In this document: in pieces, positions 1 to 5,178 of the stretch
How the letters are laid out: each line of letters begins with the position of its first letter
Numbering within the stretch: position 1 is the first letter of the stretch
Assembly (NCBI GenBank): GCA_002401565.1
Contig: NVTL01000029.1
Span: forward strand, 20,109 to 25,286
Reading direction: 5' to 3'
DNA from: Rhodospirillaceae bacterium
Lineage (GTDB): Bacteria; Pseudomonadota; Alphaproteobacteria; Rhodospirillales; Magnetovibrionaceae
DNA: 5,178 nt
The notes under the pieces: generated by a model
Told to the model about the DNA's origin: nothing
What the model saw: only the letters and a program-made list of their open reading frames with translations
Database searches by the model: none
Position numbers and translations under genes: made by a program

Positions 1-170
1 GCACAGCCCATGATCAGGTCTTCGATGTCTTTGGGGTTAACGCTGGTGTGGTCAATCAATCCTTTGACCACTTGCGCGGCAATCTCATCGGGGCGGGTGT
101 GCGCCAAGCCGCCTTTGGTGGCAAAGGTGAACGGAGACCGCACATATCCGGCAATGACAATGGACTTCAT
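1..170 (-). CDS. Thiolase (acetyl-CoA acetyltransferase / 3-ketoacyl-CoA thiolase), N-terminal part, cut by window edge
   Basis: The first 56 residues of a thiolase-family enzyme are present; the gene continues beyond position 1. The translation opens MKSIVIAGYVRSPFTFATKG and continues with RPDEIAAQVV, then DIEDLIMGC. This is the usual thiolase N-terminus: a beta strand, an R-(S/T)-P-F/G segment, an R-P-(D/E) helix start and a D-I-(E/D)-D-(L/V)-I-x-G-C strand. Thiolases cleave 3-ketoacyl-CoA with CoA in beta-oxidation or condense two acetyl-CoA. The catalytic Cys (near residue 90) and the C-terminal His and Cys lie outside the window, so chain-length preference and direction cannot be judged. 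The ATG overlaps the ligase stop codon as ATGA (167-170), and an AAAGGAG site 8 bases upstream supports this start. The position after an acyl-CoA ligase favours a degradative (FadA-like) role, but this is inference. Confidence 0.88.
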   Translation of the reverse strand, partial: MKSIVIAGYVRSPFTFATKGGLAHTRPDEIAAQVVKGLIDHTSVNPKDIEDLIMGC

Positions 171-1798
171 GATGCTAACTCCTTTATGAGATCTTTTTTG
201 GATAATTTTCCGACTAATGTTTTGGGCAGGCTGTCGCGAATTTCAACGGCCACCGGGCGTTCGATCCGGTTTAGATCTTCATTTGCAAAATCGAGCAGGG
301 TTTGATTGGTTGCAAACGATCCGGATCTGACCGTGACATAAGCCATGGGCGCTTCGCCTCGGTAATCATCAGGCACGCCAATGACGATGACTTCCAAAAC
401 GTCTTCGTGACGGTACAGCGCATTTTCGATGACTTGCGGATAGACTTTAAAGCCCGAGCAAATGATGATGTCTTTGATGCGGTCGGTGAGGAAAAAATAG
501 CCGTCTTCATCTTGATAACCAACGTCCCCGGTGCTCAGCCATCCGTCTTGTAAGACCTTGTCTGTTTCGGCTTTTTGGTTCAAGTATCCGGACATGACTT
601 GAGGCCCCCGGACCACCAATTCCCCCACCTCACCTTGAGCGGCGACCTGTTCAAAGTTTTCCAGATTTCGACATTCAATATCCGTCCACGGCAACGCAAG
701 GCCGATGGACCCGATTTTGTTTTCGCTGTGCGGTGGGTTGCAGGTGACCACGGGCGAGGCTTCGGATAAACCGTAACCTTCGACCAAAATGCAATGGCTT
801 AAACGTTCAAATTCAATTTTCACTTTGCCGGGCAAGGGGGCACCGCCGCTGATGCAATAGCGGATCGATGTTAAGTCAAAATGATCAAAATCTTTTGCCG
901 TGTTGATGGCTCCGTAAATGGTCGGTACGGCGGGAAAAATCGTGGGCTTTTTGTGTGTGATGGTCTCCAACACTTCGCCCAAATCAAAACGCGGCAATAA
1001 AATCAGTTCCGATCCGGTGGCGAGGCCCAAATTCATGCCAGCCGTCATGGCAAATACATGGAAAAAAGGAATCACACAAAGGAATTTGTCTTCCCCTGCC
1101 TTGGTCCGGCCCAGCCATAGACGCACTTGTTCTGCATTGGCGCGAATGTTGGCGTGGGTCAACATGGCGCCTTTGGGGGTGCCGGTCGTGCCGCCCGTAT
1201 ATTGAATAACCGCGATGTCTTTTTCAGGCGTAATGGTGACGGGTTTGGGCGCGTCTTTGTCGGCGATCAATAAACGGAACGGAATGTGGCCTAAATCCTT
1301 TGGCACGTTTGCGACCTCGGCCCGTTTGAAAATTTGAAACAATAAACTTTTTATCGGGGGCAGGGCTTCGCTTAACGCACATACCACAATTGTTCTTAAG
1401 GTTGTCGTGTGAAGGGCCGGAGCGACTTTTTTATAGACGCTTTTTAAATCCAACGTGAACATCAAAACAATGGAGCTGTCTTCGATTTGTTCGCGAATTT
1501 CACGTTCTGTATACAGCGGATTAAAATTAACAACGGTGGCGCCAATCAAAAGCGTGGCGTAATGGGCAATCACATAATAAGGGCTGTTGGGCAAACACAA
1601 ACCAATCCGGTCATCCTTTTGAAGGCCTAAATCCTGAAGCCCACGGGCGGCTTCGCGGACTTGTGCCCAGACTTCGCCATAGGTCATTTTCTGGCCTAGA
1701 AAATCCAAACAGTCTAAATCCGGATGAGCCTCGGCCCCTTGGCTGAGAATGCGCGTGGCGGGGCCTGTTGGAATGTTGGCGGTAGGATGCGTATTCAT
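167..1798 (-). CDS. fadD: Long-chain fatty-acid--CoA ligase (AMP-forming)
   Basis: This 543-residue enzyme of the ANL adenylate-forming superfamily activates a free fatty acid with ATP to acyl-AMP and then acyl-CoA, in the cytoplasm or at the inner membrane face. The core motifs are all present in order: P-loop YTGGTTGTPKGAMLTH at 200-215; aromatic/His segment PFFHVFA at 244-250; GGAPLP at 318-323; YGLSEASPV at 342-350; STGD with the ribose-binding Asp at 425; hinge segment DRIKDIIICSGFKVYP at 439-454; and a C-terminal PKTLVGKLSKKDL at 525-537 whose Lys531 is the expected adenylation lysine. The length is close to that of bacterial FadD (about 560). No signal peptide or membrane helix is visible. 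The start overlaps the stop of the upstream fusion gene as ATGA, with GAGGAGG 10 bases upstream. The medium versus long-chain preference cannot be read from sequence, so the symbol rests on family resemblance. Confidence 0.93.
   Translation of the reverse strand: MNTHPTANIPTGPATRILSQGAEAHPDLDCLDFLGQKMTYGEVWAQVREAARGLQDLGLQKDDRIGLCLPNSPYYVIAHYATLLIGATVVNFNPLYTEREIREQIEDSSIVLMFTLDLKSVYKKVAPALHTTTLRTIVVCALSEALPPIKSLLFQIFKRAEVANVPKDLGHIPFRLLIADKDAPKPVTITPEKDIAVIQYTGGTTGTPKGAMLTHANIRANAEQVRLWLGRTKAGEDKFLCVIPFFHVFAMTAGMNLGLATGSELILLPRFDLGEVLETITHKKPTIFPAVPTIYGAINTAKDFDHFDLTSIRYCISGGAPLPGKVKIEFERLSHCILVEGYGLSEASPVVTCNPPHSENKIGSIGLALPWTDIECRNLENFEQVAAQGEVGELVVRGPQVMSGYLNQKAETDKVLQDGWLSTGDVGYQDEDGYFFLTDRIKDIIICSGFKVYPQVIENALYRHEDVLEVIVIGVPDDYRGEAPMAYVTVRSGSFATNQTLLDFANEDLNRIERPVAVEIRDSLPKTLVGKLSKKDLIKELAS
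179..185 (-). promoter_or_regulatory. Shine-Dalgarno site for the thiolase, inside the ligase gene
   Basis: AAAGGAG on the minus strand, 8 bases before the thiolase ATG. It is embedded in the last codons of the ligase (Lys-Glu of the C-terminal KELAS). Together with the ATGA stop/start overlap it indicates coupled translation. Confidence 0.75.
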
Positions 1799-4092
1799 GC
1801 TGATTTCGCCTCCTCTTTTTCTGTGACGTGGGTGATGAATTTATCCAACACGTCCCAGCTGTTAGAGCCTTGGTCTGTGACGATGCCGTGTTGGTCGCTG
1901 GCGATCCATTTCAACTGACAATCGGTGGCGAGTTTTCCGTATATGGATTGCACACTGTCCGGATGCACCACCGGGTCTTTGTCGGCTTGGATCAACAACA
2001 CCGGGACTTGGACTTCGGGCAAACGCCGCTGCATTTCATCAATCATGATGCGCAATTCGTTTAAGGCCTGAATGGGCATGGCGCGATAATTGATGTCGGG
2101 ATGTTCACTGTCGTTATCGCGAAACGGAACAACGTCATCGACCAACGGCAACCAACTGGCCATTTTGTTTAAGCCTTGCAACAACGGCACAAAGGCAATT
2201 TTGGCGTCTTGAAATTTTATAGGCGCGTTTATGCTGGCAATTCCAGCCAGATTGTCGGGCCATTCAGAAGCGTGGATTAACGCCAAGACGCCCCCTGATG
2301 AAAAGCCCATGACCACCACCTGATCACAATGGGCGGCCAAAATACGGTAACACCGTTCAATGGATTTTAACCATTCGGGCCATGTGCGTTCATGCAAATC
2401 CCAAGGCGATGTGCCGTGCCCGGCCAAGCGCACACCCAAAACCGCATAACCATCATCTTTTAGTTTGTGGGCATAATGGGTCCATTCCGATGGAGAGGCC
2501 AAAAGCCCGTGCACCAACAATACGCCAACCGAGCTTTTTTGTTTGGGCAATAATAAATAAGGCGCGCCGCTTTGCGTTGCGGTTTCTTGGTCGTTCACAT
2601 CGGCATGTTTGACTTTGTGGAAATGCTGGCGGTTCCAGTCATGGGCGCGGATTTCATCATCAAATAAAAGCTCGGCAAGATCTAATTCTGAAAGGGTATG
2701 GGCTTCTTCTAAGGCTTCATTCATGATGGATTTTACGGCGGGGATCGGGGCCACTTCGTTGGCATAAATTAAAATGGGATTGCTGATCCGCACTTCGTCA
2801 AAATGAAACTCTTCATAAAGCGGTGGCAGAAAATGATAACCCTGATCCGTCAGTTCAATCAGGCCCGCCGATTTTATGGTGGTTAGGAACCTGTCCAATT
2901 CGGTGCAGTGACCTTCGATTAATCCACGATACCGATCCGGCCAATACAGGCTTCTGTGCAGGGCCACTTCTTTTTGCTTTTGAAGCTTTTTCAGGGCCAG
3001 ATATAAAGTGTAATGAAAGGTCTTTAAGTCAATTGATGACTTTCCAGCTTTGACCATGCACAAAATTAAAGACGAGGCCAGGTGGCTGAGATTGACCGTG
3101 ATGCCTGTGTACAGTGCTTTCATAGACAGATCGCGAATGCGTTTGGTTTCTTTTGAAATACATTTGATCAGCATGCGTTCGGTCCAGTCTTCGCCGCGTT
3201 CGCCGCGCAGGTTAAACAGGTCGTCCAAAGACCGGACTTTTTTGAAATACCGTTCCAGCAACATGCGTTCCCACCACGGCCATTTTTTATGGGTGTACAA
3301 CGCTTCGCCCAAACGAATGTCCATGTCGGTGTCTTTCAGCAATATATTGCCTTCGATCACCAGTTCTTCCATGAATTGACGGCTGAGGCCCTTGGTCCAA
3401 GATTCCGCCGTACGGCTGAACGCATTTTCGTCGATGTGCAACGGGTAAAAGGTAATGGTTCCGGGCACGACAGCGGTGGGCTTTGACGCGGCTTTGATCA
3501 GGGCGGCTACGGAGGGCATTTTTAACGTACGGGCCCAGCGGTCCAAACGGGCCAGATCGTCTCGCTGGTGCAGGCTGAGAATGCGGCGTTTGAAAATGTC
3601 CAAAGTCAGGGCCAGTACGCTGGCGCCTTTGTGGTGTTTGCGGCGTTCTTCGGCGGTGCGGGAATAGATGTTGTATTCGCCTTGGTCGTCTAACACTTGG
3701 CGGTCTTTGACCATGCCGCCTTCGGGAAAGATAACGACCTTGCGGCCCTTTAAAATCTCACCCGCTAAAAACGGCAACAATCCCGGCATGGTATTGGGTA
3801 CGGCCCCCACCTTACGCAAAAAAGAACTGACCCGGTGGTTGCCTGCGAACAATTCATGATCGGCAACGGATCGGCAATAGGCTCCGGTGGCTTGATGAAT
3901 GATATAAGGCGGAATAATGGTTTCAAAACGGGCAAAATGATTGAACAGGAAGATGTCGCCCTGTTGGGTAAGGCCTTCGTCGTGATGAACTTTGACGTTT
4001 ACGCCCAATGTTTTGCGCAGGGTATGAAAAGACCGGACACACCAATTGTATGTGTCTTCGTTCAGATCAAAATCGGAATCCATGTGCGTCAT
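1795..4092 (-). CDS. Fusion protein: glycerolipid-type acyltransferase (PlsC/PlsB-like) joined to an alpha/beta hydrolase (lipase/esterase-like)
   Basis: One uninterrupted 765-residue frame carries two enzymes. The N-terminal acyltransferase (about 20-260) has a motif I FNHFARFET with His52 but Glu57 where HX4D is usual, a motif II-like stretch ELFAGNHRVSSFLRKVGAV at 80-98, motif III VVIFPEGGM at 119-127, and a motif IV-like VVPGTITFYPL at 208-218. The middle (about 270-510) is mostly helical in appearance; phrases such as TVNLSHLASSLIL and YANEVAPI recall the C-terminal part of PlsB-type acyltransferases, but this is a weak resemblance. The C-terminal alpha/beta hydrolase (about 520-755) has oxyanion segment LLVHGLLASP (525-534), nucleophile elbow GFSSGG with Ser598, probable Asp706 in QADKDPVVHP and His735 in SDQHGIVTD, the pattern of carboxylesterases and monoacylglycerol lipases. 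No signal peptide or clear membrane helix is seen, so it probably acts as a cytoplasmic or peripheral membrane protein. AAAAGG 10 bases before the ATG supports this start. The true acyl donor, acceptor and ester substrate are unknown. Confidence 0.9.
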   Translation of the reverse strand: MTHMDSDFDLNEDTYNWCVRSFHTLRKTLGVNVKVHHDEGLTQQGDIFLFNHFARFETIIPPYIIHQATGAYCRSVADHELFAGNHRVSSFLRKVGAVPNTMPGLLPFLAGEILKGRKVVIFPEGGMVKDRQVLDDQGEYNIYSRTAEERRKHHKGASVLALTLDIFKRRILSLHQRDDLARLDRWARTLKMPSVAALIKAASKPTAVVPGTITFYPLHIDENAFSRTAESWTKGLSRQFMEELVIEGNILLKDTDMDIRLGEALYTHKKWPWWERMLLERYFKKVRSLDDLFNLRGERGEDWTERMLIKCISKETKRIRDLSMKALYTGITVNLSHLASSLILCMVKAGKSSIDLKTFHYTLYLALKKLQKQKEVALHRSLYWPDRYRGLIEGHCTELDRFLTTIKSAGLIELTDQGYHFLPPLYEEFHFDEVRISNPILIYANEVAPIPAVKSIMNEALEEAHTLSELDLAELLFDDEIRAHDWNRQHFHKVKHADVNDQETATQSGAPYLLLPKQKSSVGVLLVHGLLASPSEWTHYAHKLKDDGYAVLGVRLAGHGTSPWDLHERTWPEWLKSIERCYRILAAHCDQVVVMGFSSGGVLALIHASEWPDNLAGIASINAPIKFQDAKIAFVPLLQGLNKMASWLPLVDDVVPFRDNDSEHPDINYRAMPIQALNELRIMIDEMQRRLPEVQVPVLLIQADKDPVVHPDSVQSIYGKLATDCQLKWIASDQHGIVTDQGSNSWDVLDKFITHVTEKEEAKSA
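1809..1815 (-). promoter_or_regulatory. Shine-Dalgarno site for the acyl-CoA ligase, inside the fusion gene
   Basis: GAGGAGG on the minus strand, a near-perfect anti-16S match, 10 bases before the ligase ATG at 1798. It lies in the codons for the acidic C-terminal tail (KEEAKSA) of the acyltransferase-hydrolase. It fixes the ligase start and, with the ATGA overlap, supports translational coupling or strong independent initiation. Confidence 0.78.
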
Positions 4093-4102
4093 ATTGTAGG
4101 AA

Positions 4103-4108
4103 CCTTTT
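4103..4108 (-). promoter_or_regulatory. Shine-Dalgarno site for the acyltransferase-hydrolase fusion
   Basis: AAAAGG on the minus strand, 10 bases before the ATG at 4092. The in-frame ATG at 4083 would be 19 bases away, so 4092 is the better start. The site is weaker than those of the two downstream genes. Confidence 0.5.
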
Positions 4109-4131
4109 CAGGCTTTCCCCCCTACACATGG

Positions 4132-4162
4132 TATATAGTAACTCATATGGAGTTTACTTCAA
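4132..4162 (-). promoter_or_regulatory. Weak candidate promoter for the lipid operon
   Basis: Reading the minus strand, TTGAAG (4162-4157) is followed after 16 bases by TACTAT (4140-4135), or after 19 bases by TATATA (4137-4132). These are partial matches to sigma-70 -35 and -10 boxes, placed 40-70 bases before the fusion-gene ATG. The small dyad at 4138-4157 lies between and over these boxes, the expected place for a repressor site. This is a guess from consensus; the operon could instead be read from the cytochrome promoter. Confidence 0.28.
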
Positions 4163-4190
4163 AATGATTACACAAATAAACTTATGAGTT
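4140..4190. repeat. Imperfect inverted repeat between the cytochrome and the lipid operon
   Basis: The left arm (4140-4156) reads AACTCATA, then TGG, then AGTTTA; the right arm (4177-4190) is TAAACTTATGAGTT. These form 14 complementary pairs with a 3-base bulge (4148-4150) around a 20-base loop (4157-4176). The right arm includes the cytochrome stop codon. The left arm is also a small dyad by itself (GTAACTC, 5-base spacer ATATG, GAGTTTAC; 4138-4157). In the minus-strand transcript it would give a hairpin at the end of the cytochrome message, but it is AT-rich and has no following U-run, so it is not a canonical terminator. It may instead be an operator or an mRNA-stabilising or attenuating hairpin. 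Confidence 0.5.
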
Positions 4191-4661
4191 GGGGCGGCGA
4201 TCAATCACTTTAGAGCTGTTTTTGACGTTATGACACGCGGTACAGTTCGACAAGCTGACCGCTTTTTTCATCGCTTTGGAGCTAATTTTGCGGGCACTGT
4301 GTTCGCGCACAAACCATTTTTTGGTGGAAATGCGCTGACCAATTTTGCGGGGGCGACTGCCGTTGTACACTAGGTATTCTTCGATTTGTAACCGGGTGGG
4401 CTCGTTCAGGCTGATATCTTCGCCAAAATGATTGCTTAAATTACCCATGATTTTCTGCCAAGCATAAGCCCGCAAATACCGTGGAGAATAGGCTGGATGG
4501 CAATCACTGCATTCCTGAACGGTCAAAGCATCGGTCGCCAATGAAATCGCACCGGAAGCCTGTGCATTATCCAATTGCAAAAGCGTGGGTGTGATATATA
4601 AAGCCCCGGCAACAAGACCAAGGCGGCTGAGAGCTTTAAGACGAGACGGACGTGCGTTCAT
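4182..4661 (-). CDS. Exported dihaem cytochrome c, DHC family
   Basis: This is a small periplasmic electron-transfer protein. Counting from the first possible ATG (4667, 161 residues), a signal peptide covers about residues 3-37, with basic residues, the hydrophobic run LGLVAGALYITPTLL and a probable cut after AQA. Two haem c sites follow: CSDCH (53-57) and CTACH (142-146). Between them come AYSPRYL, W70, NHFGED with His80, an IEEYL helix and a KKWFVREH segment with His123; His80 and His123 are plausible distal ligands. This order of motifs matches the DHC family first known from Rhodobacter sphaeroides, where DHC pairs with the haem protein SHP; no SHP gene is visible here. The ATG at 4661 is preferred over 4667 because GAAAG (4671-4675) lies 9 bases before it but only 3 before the upstream ATG. 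The region around residues 105-135 is very rich in Lys and Arg. The gene points the same way as the lipid operon, 89 bases upstream of it. Confidence 0.88.
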   Translation of the reverse strand: MNARPSRLKALSRLGLVAGALYITPTLLQLDNAQASGAISLATDALTVQECSDCHPAYSPRYLRAYAWQKIMGNLSNHFGEDISLNEPTRLQIEEYLVYNGSRPRKIGQRISTKKWFVREHSARKISSKAMKKAVSLSNCTACHNVKNSSKVIDRRPNS

Positions 4662-4670
4662 GATCATGGT

Positions 4671-4675
4671 CTTTC
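4671..4675 (-). promoter_or_regulatory. Weak Shine-Dalgarno site that decides the cytochrome start
   Basis: GAAAG on the minus strand lies 3 bases from the first ATG (4667) and 9 bases from the second (4661). Normal spacing favours the second. The match is short, so the choice is tentative; the signal peptide is intact either way. Confidence 0.4.
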
Positions 4676-4711
4676 GGTCAAATTAGACTAAACTGGATTA
4701 GTTTTTATAGC

Positions 4712-4716
4712 GGGAG
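4712..4716 (+). promoter_or_regulatory. Shine-Dalgarno site for ggt
   Basis: GGGAG on the plus strand, 6 bases before the ATG at 4723. It is at the right distance for this start, and the signal peptide begins immediately at this ATG. Confidence 0.65.
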
Positions 4717-4722
4717 ACGAAG

Positions 4723-5178
4723 ATGCGCAAGGGTTTACACCAATTAGCTGGGCTGGCTTTCACGGCTTTGGTGCTGCTTTCAGGCCCTGTGCAGGCTCAA
4801 GACCGCACGCCAGAGATGGCGACCGGGCTGATAAAATCTAAAAATGTCACGGGCCAAAAATTCATGGTGGCGGTGGCAAATCCTTTGGCTTCACAGGCCG
4901 GATACGAAGTTTTGTTGCAAGGTGGCAGCGCCGTGGACGCGATGGTTGCCGCGCAAATGATGTTGGGGTTGGTTGAACCGCAAAGCAGTGGTTTGGGTGG
5001 CGGAGCCTTTTTGGTGTATCACGATGCCCGAAAAAATGCGGTTACAACATTTGACGGGCGCGAAACGGCGCCTGAATTGGCGACGCCCGATTTGTTCTTA
5101 AATGCCGACGGTACGCCGCTGAAATTTTATGACGCTGTTGTTGGTGGCCGGTCCGTTGGCACGCCGGGCACGTTAAAA
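4723..5178 (+). CDS. ggt: Gamma-glutamyltranspeptidase (gamma-glutamyltransferase), N-terminal part, cut by window edge
   Basis: The first 152 residues of a periplasmic Ntn-hydrolase that removes or transfers the gamma-glutamyl group of glutathione and related compounds. A signal peptide MRKGLHQLAG...GPVQA covers residues 1-25, with probable cleavage before QDRTP. Family signatures follow: MVAVANPLASQAG (48-60), LLQGGSAVDAMVAAQ (64-78), LGLVEPQSSGLGGGAF (81-96), DGRETAP (111-117) and GGRSVGTPG (141-149). Arg113 in DGRETAP corresponds to the arginine that binds the glutamyl carboxylate in the E. coli enzyme (FREMAP). The frame is open to the window end. The Thr nucleophile at the self-cleavage site of the precursor lies beyond it, so intactness of the enzyme cannot be confirmed. 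The start is supported by GGGAG (4712-4716), 6 bases before the ATG. The gene diverges from the cytochrome gene. A role in glutathione salvage or in supplying cysteine or glutamate is the usual expectation. Confidence 0.93.
   Translation, partial: MRKGLHQLAGLAFTALVLLSGPVQAQDRTPEMATGLIKSKNVTGQKFMVAVANPLASQAGYEVLLQGGSAVDAMVAAQMMLGLVEPQSSGLGGGAFLVYHDARKNAVTTFDGRETAPELATPDLFLNADGTPLKFYDAVVGGRSVGTPGTLK

Larger units (their letters stand above)
4662..4722. promoter_or_regulatory. Divergent intergenic spacer between the cytochrome and ggt genes
   Basis: About 60 AT-rich bases must hold, or lie between, the promoters of two genes pointing apart. A short dyad ACTAA-ACTGGA-TTAGT (4687-4702) sits in the middle. 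TATAGC (4706-4711) on the plus strand and TATAAA (4709-4704) on the minus strand resemble -10 boxes, but no convincing -35 partner is seen for either. Promoter positions are therefore not called. Confidence 0.3.

Noticed and set aside
48..305. Plus-strand open frame across the ligase-thiolase junction
   Set aside because: It overlaps the ATGA-coupled ends of two recognisable minus-strand genes and its translation resembles no known protein.
918..1205. Plus-strand open frame of 95 residues opposite the ligase P-loop region
   Set aside because: Shadow of conserved ligase codons; no supporting start signal or domain.
2722..2724. Internal ATG (Met457) that might start a separate hydrolase product
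   Set aside because: The bases before it (ATCCCCGCCGTAAAATCC) contain no Shine-Dalgarno match, so separate translation of the hydrolase is not supported.
3050..3379. Plus-strand open frame of 109 residues, overlapping another at 3289-3486
   Set aside because: Both are antisense to the fusion gene, with Ser/Arg-rich low-information translations and no family motif.
3835..4167. Plus-strand open frame of 110 residues opposite the start of the fusion gene
   Set aside because: It lies antisense to the well-supported acyltransferase motifs, has no recognisable domain, and its length fits a chance frame opposite a real gene.
4140..4190. Rho-independent terminator after the cytochrome gene
   Set aside because: The stem is AT-rich with a 20-base loop and is not followed by a T-run on the minus strand, so it was kept only as an inverted repeat.
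4690..4704. Hairpin AAACT-GGATT-AGTTT followed by T residues, a possible terminator
   Set aside because: The stem is 5 weak pairs, no gene on that strand ends upstream, and the ggt start follows at once.
4140..4704. Shared operator suggested by AACT...AGTTT dyads in both intergenic regions (4140-4155 and 4691-4704)
   Set aside because: The spacers differ (7 versus 5 bases) and the matching bases are few and AT-rich, so chance is the simpler explanation.

Overview
The window is a gene-dense piece of a Gram-negative, probably alphaproteobacterial, chromosome. This assignment is inference. It rests on moderate GC content, strong Shine-Dalgarno sites, a DHC-type dihaem cytochrome c, an exported gamma-glutamyltransferase and the look of the fatty-acid genes; no rRNA or other marker is present. 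There is no mobile element, CRISPR array, tRNA or rRNA.

Layout. Positions 1-4092 hold three minus-strand genes read from high to low coordinates: a 765-residue fusion of a glycerolipid-type acyltransferase and an alpha/beta hydrolase (4092-1795), a long-chain acyl-CoA ligase (1798-167), and the start of a thiolase (170 to beyond position 1). Each junction is a 4-base ATGA overlap with a good Shine-Dalgarno site inside the upstream gene, so the three form one translationally coupled operon. A short AT-rich gap (4093-4181) carries an imperfect inverted repeat and a weak candidate promoter. Upstream, on the same strand, is a small exported dihaem cytochrome c (4661-4182). A compact divergent spacer of about 60 bases then separates it from a plus-strand gamma-glutamyltranspeptidase gene (4723 onwards), which runs off the window end.

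How the genes may work together. The three-gene operon reads as a fatty-acid handling module. The hydrolase domain could release acyl chains from an ester lipid, the ligase would activate free fatty acid to acyl-CoA, the acyltransferase domain could put acyl groups back on a glycerol or lysolipid backbone, and the thiolase would take acyl-CoA into beta-oxidation (or condense acetyl-CoA). The acyltransferase-hydrolase fusion is the most unusual item: two opposing lipid activities in one soluble-looking chain, with a variant acyltransferase motif (HX4E instead of HX4D) and a middle region of about 240 residues that standard motifs do not explain. The cytochrome and the gamma-glutamyltransferase are periplasmic proteins with no evident link to the lipid operon.
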